Made by a program: the position numbers and the translations under genes
Shown here: positions 38,952 through 52,800 of the stretch, one piece after another
Position numbering within the stretch: position 1 is the first letter of the stretch
Layout of the letters: each line of letters opens with the position of its first letter
Source: Rallus limicola
Lineage: Eukaryota > Chordata > Aves > Gruiformes > Rallidae
Length of the DNA stretch: 64,000 nt
Direction of reading: 5' to 3'
Assembly: GCA_022605955.1 (NCBI GenBank)
Contig: JAKCOZ010000311.1
Coordinates: forward strand, 124,001 to 188,000
The notes under the pieces: generated by a model
What the model saw: only the letters and a program-made list of their open reading frames with translations
Told to the model about the DNA's origin: nothing
The model's database searches: none

Positions 38952-40804
38952 TCAGCCCATGAAGCAGACGGGGCCCAGCTCGAAGCCGAATTTCTGGTTG
39001 GCGTCTCCGAAGTCGGCGACGGCCACGTCGGTCAGGGGCAGCCGCTCCACGCGCGACGACGCCACCTCCAGCACCGTGCGCTCCTGCCCGCGGCGCTCCT
39101 GCCCCGGGACCCGCGGAGGGAGGGATGGGGAGATGGGGACACAGACAGGGAGATGGGGGGAGATGGGGGGAGATGGGGACACAGACAGGGAGATGGAGGG
39201 AGATGGGGGGAGATGGAGGCATGGGGTGGAGATAGGGGCATGGGGAGGAGATGGAGGCATAGGGAGGAGATGGGGGCATGGGGAGGGAGATGGAGGCACG
39301 GGGAGGGAGGTGGGGACATGGGGAGGGAGATGGAGGCATGGGGAGGGAGATGGAGGCATGGGGAGGAGATGAGGGCATGGGGAGGGAGATGGAGGCATGG
39401 GGAGGGAGATGGAGGCATGAGGAGGAGATGGGGGCATGGGGAGGAGATGGGGGCATGGGGAGGAGATGGAGGCATGAGGAGGAGATGGAGGCATGGAGAG
39501 GAGATGGAGGCATGAGGAGGAGATGGAGGCATGGGGAGGAGATGGGGGCATGGGGAGGGAGATGGAGGCATGGGGAGGAGATGGGGGCACAGGGAGGGAA
39601 ATGGGGGCATGGGGAGGGAGATGGGGGCACGGGGAGGAGATAGGGGCACGGGGAGGAGATGGGGGCACGGGGAGGGAAATGGGGGCATGGGGAGGAGATG
39701 GGGGCACGGGGAGGGAAATGGGGGCATGGGGAGGGAGATGGGGGCACGGGGAGGAGATGGGGGCACGGGGACACCCCGCAGCTCGGGGCGCTCACCTGGC
39801 AGCCGTCGCGGAGGGCGCGGACGGGGCTGTCAGGGTGGCCGTGTCCCAGCTCCTCCTGGTTGGCGCCGCGGAAGCGCAGGGCGCGGGCGAAGGAGCCGGC
39901 GCGGGCGTCGAACCAGGCGGCCGCGTCCTGGCAGCGCAGTGTGAAGCTCTGCCGGGCGCTGGCGCTCAGCAGCCGCAGGAAGGTCAGCTGGGTCACCGGC
40001 ACCGCGCTCCCCTCCGCGTCCACGTAGGAGAACTGGGGAGAGGGGAGGACAAGGGGGTGATGGCACACAGAGCCCGGAGGGGGGGGGGGGGTGTCACCGT
40101 CCCACCCTCCTCACCGCCCCGAAGGAGCTGAGGTGGTCCCACCTTCCTGCCCCTCTTGAAGGTGCTGTACCACGTCCCCGGCTTCTCCCTGTTCCAGGCG
40201 GCCAGGCGGACCTGGGGGCGATGGAGACGGTGCTGGGGGTGCAGCCCACCCCCACCCTGCCCCCTCCCAGCTTCTCAGCACCCGGAGGCGCTTGGGGACC
40301 CCCCCCATCCCTGGAACTCACAGACTCGAACTTCTTCTCAGGGAACAGACAGGTCTCTCCACCAGCTGTGAAGTTGCAGAAGACAGGGAAGGCGTCGCGG
40401 GCGCAGCCCTGGTTGGGGTCGATCCAGTACTCCCCTGGCAGGACGGACAGACGGACAGACGGTCCGGCTCCAGGCAAGGACACGCCACGCAGGCACCGCC
40501 TGTGAAGTGCCCCCCTCCCTCCCCCTGCCCCAAACCACCCCCCAGCCCCCCCCCCCACCCTCTCACCGTCCTGGAAGTGGGGGTGTCCCAGCTGCAGGTC
40601 CCGGCAGACGCGTGCCGGGCTCTCCGGGGTGCCCCGGGGCCGCCGCAGCTGCTCCACCTCAGTGCGCAGGGAGCTGAGCGAGGCGTACACCTCCTCCAGC
40701 CCCCTGGGGTCGGGGGGGGTTCCCTGCTCCCCCAAAACCCCATCGGCCGCCCGGCGCTGCCTCCTGCTCGAGGGCAGCGGCTCCAGCAGCTCGGCTGGGC
40801 GGCC
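38952..40804 (-). other. COL5A3: COL5A3 C-propeptide (fibrillar NC1) exons
   Basis: Five exons: 40804-40567, 40434-40322, 40211-40143, 40032-39796 and 39098-38952 (stop at 38954-38952). They encode the trimerisation domain: SPARVCRDL, then [50 protein letters not shown] and LGPVCF. Seven cysteines are present; the one normally found between CRDL and [10 protein letters not shown] ([15 protein letters not shown] here) is missing, as in alpha-2(I) and human alpha-3(V), which fits a chain that does not form homotrimers. The first exon holds an arginine-rich SSRRQRR stretch, a possible proprotein-convertase site. Confidence 0.93.
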
Positions 40805-43800
40805 CTGGGACACGGAGGGATGGGGGGGGTGAGAGCGGGACACAGCAGGATGAGGGGGGGTTCTGGGGACCTCCCGGCGGGGGACAGAGGTGAACTGGTG
40901 TCTGTCCAGAGCATCCCTGACTCACCGGTGGTCCTGGGGGCCCGGGGGGGCCGGTGTCACCTCGGGGACCCAAAGCACCCTGCAAAACGAGAGGACTCAG
41001 CACCACAGCACCCTGCAATGGGCCCTGGGTTCTCCCCAGAGCCACCTGCCCCCCCCCCCCCCCCCCCCCAATCCCTACCCCCCAGCACTCACCGGTGAGC
41101 CTTTGGAGCCCTTCTGGCCCAAGGGACCCTGTGGGGAAGAGAGGAGAAGAGAGGAGGGGGGCACTGGCTGGATGCTCAGTAACCCCCTGAGCCCCCCCCC
41201 AAACTTGTGCTCCCCCCTCCCACCCTCCTGGGGATGGAGCCCCCGGGGGTCTGCAGGGAGTTAAGGGGGGTGGGAGACCCCTGGAGACCCCACACAGCTA
41301 CTCACCGAGAGCCCGGGGGGACCGGGGGGGCCAGGGGGGCCGGTGGGTCCAGCCAGACCCTGTGGGTAGGGGCAGCATCAGCCTGGTGCTCAAAGGGGCC
41401 GTGCACCGTGTGCCCCCCTCCCCACCCTTGGTTCCTCCCCAACGGTCAGGGGAGACCCCAGCACTCACAGGGTCTCCTTTGGGTCCCGGGGGTCCCTGGA
41501 TGCCGGGGAGCCCCTGGTCTCCTTTCTCCCCCATCTCTCCCGGGGGTCCAATGAGCCCAATCAGTCCAGCGTGGCCCTGGGGAGGGGGAGTGGGGGGGGG
41601 AAGGCAGCCTCAGGCAGCCCCCTCCCCACGAGGAGGGGGCTGTGGGTGTGAGGCCGGGGTGAGGGACCCCAGCACCCATCCCCTCATCTCACCTTGTCTC
41701 CTTTGTGGCCGGGGTCTCCCTTGAGGCCTGGCAAACCCACAGGACCCTGCGAGAGGCCAAGGGGGTGTCATGTACCCCAGACCCAGCTCGGGTCCCCCCA
41801 CCCAGGGCTCACACCCCCCCACTCACCAGGGGGCCAGGAGGTCCCGCTTGTCCTGGAGCCCCCAGCAAGCCCTGCTCCCCCTGAAAGAGACTCGGAGTGG
41901 GAGGGGCCCGAGGCTGAGCCCCCCCCACCCCAACCCCAAAACCCCCCCCTCCCAGGCTGCAGAGCCCACCCACCCCGTTTTGGGGGCTCCTCCTCCCCAC
42001 AGCCCCCAGACTCACGGCAGGGCCGGGGATCCCTCGCAGCCCCTCGGCGCCCAGCCGGCCCGGTGGTCCCTGGGCACCCCCAGGCCCCGTCCTCCCAGGG
42101 GGCCCCTCGGTGCCCGGCGTTCCCTGGGGACGGCAGGACAGACAGACCCCGTGGGACCCAGCCCCGGGGTCCTGGTGGGGACTGTCCCGTCCTGCTCCGC
42201 GCTGCTGGGGGCTTCTGGAGGGGAACGGGGCAAGGGGACCGACCCCCCCACTCACCTTGGCACCCTTCTCACCCTGACGGCCCTCGCGCCCCATCGGTCC
42301 CACGGGGCCCTGGACGGGGAGAGGGGGACACGGGGAGAGGGGAGATGTGGGGAGAGGGGATATGGGGAGAGGGGAGACGTGGGGAGAGGGGAACATGAGG
42401 AGAGGGGAGACGGGGGGAGAGGGGGATATGGGGAGAGGGGAGACGTGGGGAGAGGGGGACACGGGGAGAGGGGGACACGGGGAGTCACGTTGGCTCACAG
42501 CCCCGTTGCACCCCGTGCTGTCCCCCCCCATCTCCCCCTTCCCCCACTCACCCTCCGCCCGGGGGGTCCCGGGGGACCCGGCTCCCCTGATGCACCTGGT
42601 GGACCCTGAAAAGGAACCAGTGGGAATTTGGGGTGAGGGGAGAGTCCCACAACCGGGACAGGGGGCAGCGTGGGGGGCGAGGGGCACCTGAGAGCCCCGG
42701 GAAGCAGCACAGCTCAGGTAGAGCCCCCCTGGACCCCCCCAGCCCAGGAACGCAGCCAGGACACCCCGTGCTGTCCCACTCACCGGCAGCCCAGGGTCCC
42801 CACTGTCACCCTTCTCCCCAGCGGCTCCATCCAGACCCTGTGACACAGCAGAGGGTGAGCACCCACCTAGCCAAGCCCCCCACCCCGAGCCCCCCACCAT
42901 GAGCCACCCACCTCAAGCCCCTCACCCTGAGCCTCCCACCCCGAACCCCCCACCATGAGCCCCGAGCCCCAAGCCTCCCACCTCAAGCCCCTCACCCTGA
43001 GCCCCCCACCCTGAGCCCCCCACCCCTCGGGGCACTGGCGGAGTGGGAAGAGAAGGAGCAATGCTGCAGCCCCGGGGGCTGGGGGTAGGGGGGCTGGAGA
43101 CCCTGGGAAGGGGGCTGGGTCTGCTCTGCAGCCCCTCCCAGCTGCTCACCGGCACGCCGGGGTCTCCGGGGGGGCCGGGGTCCCCAGGGAAGCCGATGGG
43201 ACCCTGCGGAGAGACAGGGACAGAGGGTGGGACTGGGAGGGGGCCCTGGAGCTGGGAAAGGAGGTGGAGGGGGATTAGGGCTATGGGGGGATGGGGAGCG
43301 ATTAGGGGTATGGGGGGAAGTGGGGGGGGATTAGGGATATGGGGGGATGTGGGGGGGGATTAGGGGTATGGGGGGATGTGGGGCTCAGGCTGGAGCCCCC
43401 CAGCCTCCCCACGCTCCCCCCTCCACTCACCAGGTTGCCCTTGGCTCCATCCTCTCCCGGGGGCCCCTTCTTGCCCGGGGGTCCGGCCGCCCCCGGCTGC
43501 CCCGCGTCCCCCTTCTCCCCCGTGTCTCCTTTCACACCCTGCGCAGGGATGGGGAGGGGGGGACACCGGGGGGGTCAGGGCAGAGCGGGGGAAGGGGCGG
43601 TGGGGGCACCGGAACCTTCTCCAGGGGCTCTGCCCACCCTTCCCCGCTCCCCTCTGCCGTACTCACGGGTGCTCCGGGCTCCCCTGGGGCTCCGGGATCT
43701 CCCGCCTCACCCAGCTCCCCCTGGGCGAGAGGAGAAGAGAGGGGATGGTGCTGGGGGGAGCTGGGGGGTGCGGGCAGCCCCCCACTCACCCCAGCCCCCA

Positions 43801-46800
43801 GCCCCAGCCCCGTGCCTCTCTCCCAAACCCACTGGTGTACCTTCTCTCCCACGGCGCCTGGCTGGCCCACACCGCCCGGCATTCCCGGGGGGCCCTAAAG
43901 GGAAGAGGATGGGGGGGAAAGGGGGGGCACCCATGTCAGGGGCAGCCCCTCTCCCCCAGCAGCCCCCCTCCCCCCTCCTAGCCCCCCCAGGGGCTGTACT
44001 CACCTCAGCGCCGCTGGGTCCCTGTGGCCCACGGGGTCCTGGTGCACCGGGGGGGCCCTGGGGGGAGACCAGAGTGGGGTCAGGCTGCTCCCAGGGGAGA
44101 GGGGGCAGAAAGGGGGGGCAGGGGGGGCAGTGGGGGCCGCGGGGTGTCCTTACCATGGGGCCAACATCTCCATTCTCACCCTTCTCCCCCGGTGGTCCTG
44201 GCATCCCCTGTGGGGACTACGCGTTAGGCTGGGGGGGCTCCAGAAGCCCCTCAGGGAAGGCAGAGGCTGCCCCGGCTTGGGCAGAGCCTGGACTCATGGG
44301 GTCATTGTGTCCTCCCCCCAAATCTCCCCCCTCTGCCCCGTACCTGCAGGCCTGGGGGGCCGCTCAGGCCCAGGTGACCCCGCGACCCCTCGTCTCCTTT
44401 CTGGCCGAACATCCCCTGCTGCCCGCGGCGCCCCGGCTCCCCGTCCGCTCCCTGCGCAGGGGACAGGGGGGGTCAGCGTCCCCTGCCCCCCACAGACCCC
44501 AGCCTGGGGGGTGGGAGGGCTAGGGAGGGGGCCAGGAGCTGGGGAGGGATCCGGGAGGGAATAAACAGGGCGGGAAGGGTGCTCGGCAGCGACTCACCGC
44601 GGGGCCGGGGTGCCCGATGGGTCCCTGGATTCCGGTGGGTCCTGGGGGGCCCTGTGGGACAGGAGCACCCACACGGGGTCAGGGCAGGTGCCAAATATCT
44701 CCCCCCTTGCTGGTCCCTCCCCAGGCTGCCCCGAGCCCCCTCGGGGAGCAGCCCCCCCCACTCACCGCCTCACCCTTGTCGCCTTTGCTGCCCTTCTGGC
44801 CGGGGAGCCCCATCTCGCCCTGCAGAGGATGCGGTGAGCACCAGGCAGCCAGGGGAGCTGCCAGGGCTGGGGATGTGGTGAGCACCAGGCAGCCAGGGGA
44901 GCTGCCAGGGCTGGGGACGTGGTGAGCACCAGGCAGCCAGGGGAGCTGCCAGGGCTGGGGATGCGGTGAGCACCAGGCAGCCAGGGGAGCTGCCAGGGCT
45001 GGGGATGTGGTGGGCACCAGGCAGCCAGGGGAGCTGCCAGGGCTGGGGATGTGGTGAGCACCAGGCAGCCAGGGGAGCTGCCAGGGCTGGGGATGTGGTG
45101 AGCACCAGGCAGCCAGGGGAGCTGCCAGGGCTGGAGAGCCCTGGCCAAGGAATCCAGCACCAGGGAAACCTGCCACCACCTGCCAAGCGCTGCCAGGCCC
45201 AGCAGCCAGGGATCCCCCCGCTCCAGGGAAGCCAAGGGGAACCTGCCCCATCCCACAGGTCCCCCAGCCCTGGGGTGCAGCCTGATGCCTGTCCCGGGGT
45301 GCTGAGCGCGGGGGAGCCACTGCCAGGGGTGCTGACCCGTGTCCCCAGGACTCACCTTGTCCCCGTCCTCGCCGGCGGGGCCGGGGGGGCCGCCCGGGCC
45401 TGGCAGCCCCACGGGGCCCTGGATCCCATCGTGCCCGGCCGGCCCCAGGGCACCCCGCTCCCCCTGCGGGCAGGAAGGGGCGGGGGGCTGGCTGGGACCC
45501 ACGGGCGACGCAGCCTGGCCCAGCGCTGCCCCCCAACACATCCCCCCCCCCCCCCGCCCACCTCACCCCACACACCTACCGGGGAGCCCTTCTCACCAGC
45601 GGGACCGGGGGGGCCCTGTGCACCCCCCCGGCCCGGCAGCCCGATGCCTCCCGCAGCCCCCGTGGGGCCTCGCTCTCCGGGGGAGCCCTGGGGAGCAGGG
45701 AGAGCTGGGCTGAGGGGAGGAAGGCACCGCAGTCTTCCTCCTCTCCAAAGAAACCTGTCAACTAGGATTTTAAGCTGGGGGGGGGGGGAAGGGGGCAAAA
45801 TTGCTCCCCAGGGAGTATGTGAACCCCTAAAACTCCAGATAACCCCCCCCCAAAAGCCCCTCTGTACTCACCGTGGGGCCAGGGGGCCCAGGGGGACCTT
45901 CCCCACCCTTCAGGCCAGGTGGACCCTGGAAGCCGAGCAGGGCAGACAGTTAGGAAGGACCCCCCCCAACCCCCCCCCCGGATGGGAACAGGCTGCCCCC
46001 GGGCCTGGGGCATCGCTCACCGTCTCTCCAGGTGCCCCCCGCATGCCAGGAAAGCCGTGGATGCCGGGGGGGCCGCTCTTACCGGGGCTGCCGGCGGGGC
46101 CGGGGTCACCCTGCAAGGCAGAGGGGGGTCAGGGGGGGCTGGGAAGAGCCTGGAGGGACCCCAGCCCCACCTGGTTCAGGCTCGTGGTGGTCTGGGTGGG
46201 ACCCCCAGCACCGGCTCCTACCTTGGCTCCCTCTCGGCCAGCAGCTCCGGGCAGCCCCTGCTCCCCGGGGGGGCCGGGGGGGCCGGGGTGCCCCCTCTCC
46301 CCCACGGGCCCTGTCTCCCCTGATTTACCCTGTGGGGACAGAGCAGGGTGAGCGATGTTTAGGGTGGGGGGTGTCTCTCCACCCTGACAGGCTCCTGCCT
46401 CCATCCCTAGCACCCACCTGGGGTCCCACCACCCCCGTGGGGCCGGGGGGGCCGGTTTTGCCATGAAACCCCTGTGGAGGAGAGGGGAGAGGTGAGGTTA
46501 AGCTGGGTATCACCAGGCGTGTCCCCCCCCAGGGAAGGGAAGTGGGGGACCCACCGGCTCCCCGCGCTGTCCCGGGTGTCCTGGCAAGCCGTCCTTCCCG
46601 GCAGGGCCCTGCGCAGGGGACAGGTAACAGGGGGGTGGGGGGGATACGTGGGGTGCAGCTGGGCTCCCCACCCCGCTGCCGGCGCCCCACAGGGCACAGC
46701 AGGAGGAGGAGGAGGAGGAGGAGGAGGGGGAGGAGGAGGAGGAGGAGGAGGGGGATGCACCAGCCCCCTGTGCTGTCCCAAGGACCGGGGCTGCACCCAG

Positions 46801-49800
46801 ATGTCACCACTTACTGGGGGCCCCTTCGTGCCCGGGAAGCCGCTGGGACCCTGAGGACCTTGGGGTCCCTGTGGGAGGGAGGGAAACCCCATGGTCAGCA
46901 GCAGAGGGGTTCTCCCCACAGCCCCACAGCACCCACACACTCCCCCCTGTGCCCAGCACCCCATTTTCCCTGTGCTTGGCCCCTTCCTGGGGTGCCTTTG
47001 CAGGGGGACACCCCTCAAACACCCAGCAACCGGGCCCCCCACTCACCTTCTCTCCTACCGCCCCGGGGGCCCCGTCGTGGCCAGGGTCTCCCTGGGGAGA
47101 CAGAACCAGGCTGTGAACGACAGCAAAGACCCCCCCCAGCCCACCCACCCCACTGCCAGCACCCACGGCCGTGGGGGCCCCAAGCATGGCGGGGAGGGGG
47201 GGAAGTGGGGGTCAGGGGGGACCCACGGGAGGTTCCCACCTACCTTGGGGCCGGGTTTCCCCGTGGGACCGGGCAGACCACGTTCCCCTGGGAGACCCTG
47301 TGCAGGGGGGAGGAGAAGGGTGGGCTGGGATGGTGTGGGGCTGGGAGTGGGATTGGGAATGGGGCTGGGAAGGTCTGGGGCTGGGAGTGGGATTGGGAAT
47401 GGGGCTGGGAATGGGACTGGGAAGGTGTGGGACTGGGATGGAGTGGGGCTGGGATTGGGCTGGGAAGGTGTGGGTCTGGGAATGGGGCTTGGAGTGGGGG
47501 GTGGGAGAGGGGAGATGGGGCTGGAAATGGGGGGAACAGGGCAGGGAGAGGAGCTGGAGGCAGCGTGGGGAGCTGGGAGACTGGGATGGATCCGGGGAAG
47601 GGGAAAGGACGGGATGGACGCAGCCCTGCCAAATCCCAGGGGATACAGGAGGAAGTTCGGGGGCTGGTTGCCATGGGTTACAGTGGTCCCCAGGGGCTGG
47701 TTGCCGTGGGAAACAACCGGCTCCAGCCAAATTGGGATGGGATGGATGGGATAGACAGGATAGATGGGATAGATGGGGTATGTGGGATACAGAAAGGCCA
47801 GGAGCCGGTTGCCGTGGGATACGGCAGACCCCAGGCTCTGTTGCCATGGGTTACAGCAGGCCCTGGGATGGTTGCTGTGGGATACCATCCCCCAGGAATG
47901 GCTGTGGTGGGACACAGCCTGCGGGCTCAGGGCACAGGGGCTGAGCCCTGTCACCCCAGCTCAGGGCAGGGGCTGCGGTGACTCACCGGGGGCCCTCGCT
48001 GTCCCGTCTGCCCAGCCTGGCCAGCCTTGCCCTGCGCAGAGAGAGTGGGGTTCCAGCAGCCCCCCAGCACCCAGCTCCCCCCCCGCGACCCCCGGGGGGA
48101 TGGAGTGTGCCCGAGGGTGTCTGTGAGGGGCACGTAGAGCGGGAACAGGCAGGACCCTGGGGCTGGGTCCCTGTCCCAGTGCTGAGCTCAGCACGGCCCC
48201 ACTCTGGCTCACAGAGCTGGGGGGATGGAGCAGGATGTGGGGGACAGGGGACGGCCCAGGGGGGTGGGACAGGGTGACACAGTGTGACAGGACAGGGTGA
48301 CACAGTGTGACAGGACAGGGTGACACAGCAGGACAGGACAGGGTGACACAGCAGGACAGGACAGACTCACCCTCTTGCCTTTCTCTCCCACCAGCCCCAC
48401 GGGACCCTGGAAGCCAGTGGAGCCCTAAGGAAAGAGGGAAGAAGTGAGGACCCAGGGCTGACAAGGTCCTGGGGACCCCCAAAAATCCACCCCAGGGCTC
48501 CCCCATGCTCACCTTGGGGCCCTGGCGCCCCGGGTACCCCGGGAGACCCGGCACCCCCAGCTTGCCCTGCGAGGTAGAGAGCAGAGCTGAGCTGTGGGCT
48601 ACAGGGACACAGTGACAGGGGGACACGGGGACACAGGACCCCCCCTCACCTTTTCACCCACGGGGCCGGGAGCTCCCGGTTCCCCCACGGGACCCGTCTG
48701 CCCCTTGAGCCCCTCGGGACCGTCCTCACCATGGGGACCCAGCGAGCCCTGGTCACCCTGGAACGGACACACAGAGGCACAGGGAGCACACTGCTGGGGG
48801 GGGAACAGAACTGCCCCCCAGAGCTGCCTGTCCCCCCTCCTCAGCCCCATCCCCAAACCCTCTGCAGCCCCACGGGGCTTCGTGCCACCCGCAGCCACCC
48901 CACAGAGACCCCCACCAGCTCCAGCCCAGGACCCCGCTTACCCTGTCCCCCTTGGGGCCCATGTCCCCCTTAAAGCCGGGGAATCCATCTTCTCCCTGGA
49001 CAAGAGGCACATTTTGGGGGGGCTGTGTCAGCTCTGTTGGGCTGGCTGAGCCCTGAAGCCCAGCAGAGGGGGTGGCCCCCAGGCGTCCCCCCACCCGCAG
49101 CTTTTTCAGGGCAGGGACAAGTTGTCCCCCCCAAAAAAAAAACCCAGGGACCCCCAGTATGAGCCCCCCCCCAGCCCCTGCTGTCCCTTCTCCCCAAAAC
49201 CTCTTACCTTCTCCCCTTTGCTGCCCTTCAGGCCCCGCACGCCAAAAGCTCCCTGTGGGGGGGACACAGAGGGGTGCAGGGGAGACCCCAGCCCAGGGGA
49301 TGCCACCCCCCCCCCCCCCCCATCACACAGAACCCCCCCACAGAGGGGCAGCCTGTGCTTACCTTCACCCCACGGGGGCCCGGGTAGCCAACGGGACCAG
49401 GGGCACCCACAGGGCCCTGGGGACAGAAGGGAGAGTCGGCAAAAACACCCCCCAGCCCCCCCACCCCTGGAAAGGAGGTGCTGCCTCCCCCAGCCCCAGG
49501 GCATGGGGAGGTGGGGGGGGGGCTCAGCCCCTTACCTGGAGCCCCTTCTCTCCTGCTGGCCCTTCTCGGCCGGGGTGACCCTGCAGGGACACCCAGGAAC
49601 TGAGTCTGCACCCCGAGCCGGGACAGCCACCTGCTCCCCACCCCCTGAGCGACCCCCCCCGAAGCCCCTCGCCCCTACTCACCGGGGGCCCGTCGGCCCC
49701 AGCCACACCCTGTATCCCCGGCTTCCCCGGCGGGCCCTGGGCGAGAGGGGGACGTGAGGGGGCGCAGAGGGACTGGGGGTCCCCCCACCACCAGCACAGA

Positions 49801-52800
49801 GCTGGGGGGCTCCATCCGTGCCCTCCCCCCCCCCCCATCCACGCCAGGTCCTGACTCACCTTGTCCCCTGGCAGCCCGACGGGACCCTGGGGCCCAGGGA
49901 GACCCTGGGAGAGAAGAGAGCGGGGTGCTGGGCAGGGGGCTGAGGGGCACCCGAGCCCCCCAGCCCTGTGGGGACACCCCACCAGCCCCCCATCACCTCC
50001 ACGTACCTGCGGGCCGGGGTTCCCTTGCTGTCCCGGGGGTCCTGGCTCCCCGTGGATTCCCTGGGGGGTGGGGGCAGAGAAAGTCCATGAGCACCACAGG
50101 AACCCCCAAAATGGGGCTACTGGGGCTGGGGGCTGCCGGGGGTGCCCCTGACACCCACCACGTTGCCTTTGGGCCCTGGTGCTCCATCGATGCCGCTGGC
50201 ACCCTGCGGACAAAGGAGGGGGGGGTCAGGGTGCTGGGTGACAGGACCAAGGTGCCCTGGGTGCCAGGGGGGGACAGACGGACAGACAGACGGCAGGCAG
50301 GAGCGGTGTCTCATACCGGTGGTCCTGGGGGCCCGGGGGGGCCGCGGGAGCCGATCAGGCCTCGCACACCCTGGGGCCGAGGACAGAGGGGTCAGTGGGG
50401 GGCTCAGCTGGCAGCGCTGACCCCAGCACCCCACATTCCCAGGGGTGGGAGCATCCAGCTCCCAAATCTCTCCTCCAAAAAGCCACGAGGAGAAAGCAGG
50501 GGGGGGGCAAGCTTTCCCCCCCACCCCCGCCTCCCAGTGCTCCTGGGGCTGGGGAGAAGCCAGGCCCGGCTCTGGGTGCCAGCAGCTGGTACTTACGGGT
50601 TCCCCAGGCTGCCCACGGGGTCCCGGGAGCCCGTCGGAGCCCTGGAGAGGTGGGAGTGGAGCTGAGCAGGTCCCAGTCCTGAGCAGGGCCTGATCCTTCC
50701 CCCCACCCCCACCCCACGCTCCTCACCTTGAGACCCTTCTCCCCGGGGGGGCCAGCTGGGCCCGGCTTCCCCACATCCCCCTGCGGAAGAGAAAGGGTGA
50801 GGGGGGGCACAGGGGGAGTGGGGGCAGGAGGGGCTGTGGCACCGTCCCACTCACCCTGTGGCCCTTCTCTCCCGGCAGCCCTGGCAGCCCGTCGAAGCCC
50901 CTGTCACCCTGTGGGGTGGGAGGGGTGTCAGGCTGAGCCCGTGGCCCCCCCAAATCAGCTGCACCCACGCTGTGGGTGCCCTGACCCCCACCAGCACCCC
51001 CAGCAGGACCACAGCACCCCACACACGAGACCTTGGGTCCGGTGTCCCCGGGGAGGCCCCTGGCACCGTCGGCTCCAGCACGACCCTGTAAGAGGGATCA
51101 CGGGGGTGGGAAGCAGCCCGAAGCTCAGAGCATTTTGGGGGGGGTACAACCCAACCCCCAGCGCTTACCCGCCTGCCCAGCTTCCCCGGCGGCCCCGGCA
51201 GGCCCTGCATCCCCCGGGGACCCTGAGGAGGAAGAGGAGGGGGGTGTGAGGGTTTGGGATGGGGAACCCCAGCACGGTGCAGCCGAGTGAGACTCACCCG
51301 TGGCCCCGCGTCCCCCGCGTCCCCTTTCAGGCCGGGGTGTCCTGGGAGACCCTAAAAAACAACACAGCACCCAGAGCCCAGCGTGGGGGGGGATGCTGAC
51401 CGGCGGGATGCACCCATGAGGGGTGTCTGAGGGGGGTGGGCACCCTGAAGGACACTCACCAGCGGGCCCGGGCGGCCAGTCAGCCCCATGGGACCTGGGG
51501 GACCCTTCATGGCAAGCTGGGGACAGGAGGGAGGGGAGGGGTGAGGGGAGGCTGGGTGAGGGCAGGGGGGCTGGGTGGGGGGGGGTCGTCACCTTCGCCT
51601 GCTGCAGGATCGCCTGGGCTTGGGCTTCTTGGAACGAGACGGTGGGACCCTTGAGGGAGTCTCCACCAAACTGGAACTGGGGCAGGGGGAAAGGAGCAGG
51701 GTGAGGGGTGGGGGGAGCCACTGGAGCCCAGCTCTGGAGACAGCCAGCTCCATGTCACCTAGAGAGCCATCCCCCACCGGCCTCCGTGTCCCCGAGGGTC
51801 CCCGAGGTGCCGTCCCGGCGCTTACCGGCAACATGATCATGGTCCCTGCTGGGCCACGGATCCCGGCAGCTCCCGGCAGCCCCGGCCGTCCCGCGGGACC
51901 CTGGGGAGGGGTGGGGGGGGGAGAAGGGGAGGGGGCTAAGCCGAGCTGCCAGAACCCGGCTGTCAGGTCAGGGCTTGCAGCTCCACCGCCCCGCACGCAG
52001 AGCGGCGGCATGAAACGGCAGCACAGCCCCCCCCCAGCTCTGTACCTGATCTCCAGGGTCCCCCGGCAGCCCTGGGAGCCCCGGTGGTCCCAAGGGACCT
52101 GTTTCCCCCTGAGGAGGAGAACACGGAGGCAGGTTAAAGCTTTGGGATCTCCAGCCCCTCCCCGCAGCCGCCCGCCGCTCCTCACCGCAGGGCCTGGGGG
52201 TCCCGGCAGCCCCTCGAATCGCCAGCCCTAAAGGAGAAGAGAGCCAGGCCCGTCTCAGAGGGGTGCCCTGGGGTGCTGAGAGGGCTGGGGGTGGGGGGGA
52301 TCCATGCCCCACTCACCGGCTCCACGATGGCCGGTTCACCCTTCTGCCCCTTCAAGCTGGGCTCCTGCAAAACAGGGCGCTGAGGAGCCGCTGCCGAGCG
52401 CTGGGCGAAGGGTCCCAACTGCCCCCACGGCCTCGGGACCCCCCCGGCGCAGCCAGACGGGGCTCTGGGGGTCCCAGGCGTTACCTGGGGGGTCTGGATC
52501 ACCGTCGTGTCCTGCCTGGCTGGGCCGAACCGCTCCTGGCTCGCAGGGTCCCCGTCGTAGTAGTCCTCATAGCCCAGCAGCTCCGTGCTGCCAGCCCCAG
52601 CCACTCCATCCTCCTCCTCTCCGGGGTCCTACGGGGGACAGGGAGATGCTGGGGCTCCGAAGGGTGTGTCAGGGGGAGGGAAACCCCCCCAGCCCCCCAA
52701 CCCTGGTGCTACCTCGAAGGGGTGGGTGTCGTTCAGGGTGATGCTCAGGGTGGTGGTGAGGCTCGGGGGGGCCGTTGGGGGAGGGGTCTCCTCTGCCGGT

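Larger units (their letters stand above)
40926..51516 (-). other. COL5A3: COL5A3 main triple-helix exons (49 exons)
   Basis: Runs from exon 51516-51460 (LAMK then [15 protein letters not shown]) to exon 40979-40926 (ends GPPGPPGPP). Every exon starts with a complete Gly codon and keeps phase 0. By my count: 31 of 54 bp, 8 of 108 bp, 7 of 45 bp, one 36 bp and one 90 bp, plus the mixed 57-bp first exon. Lysine-rich triplets (GEKGDxG, GQKGSKG, GLKG) supply crosslink, glycosylation and heparin-binding sites. Every donor read here begins with GT; that of the exon near 51031-51084 (AAG|GTCTCG) is weak. Confidence 0.9.

Noticed and set aside
38905..40068. Single 387-codon minus-strand gene
   Set aside because: Only its first part is coding (COL5A3 exon 40032-39796); the rest reads through the donor into an intronic minisatellite.
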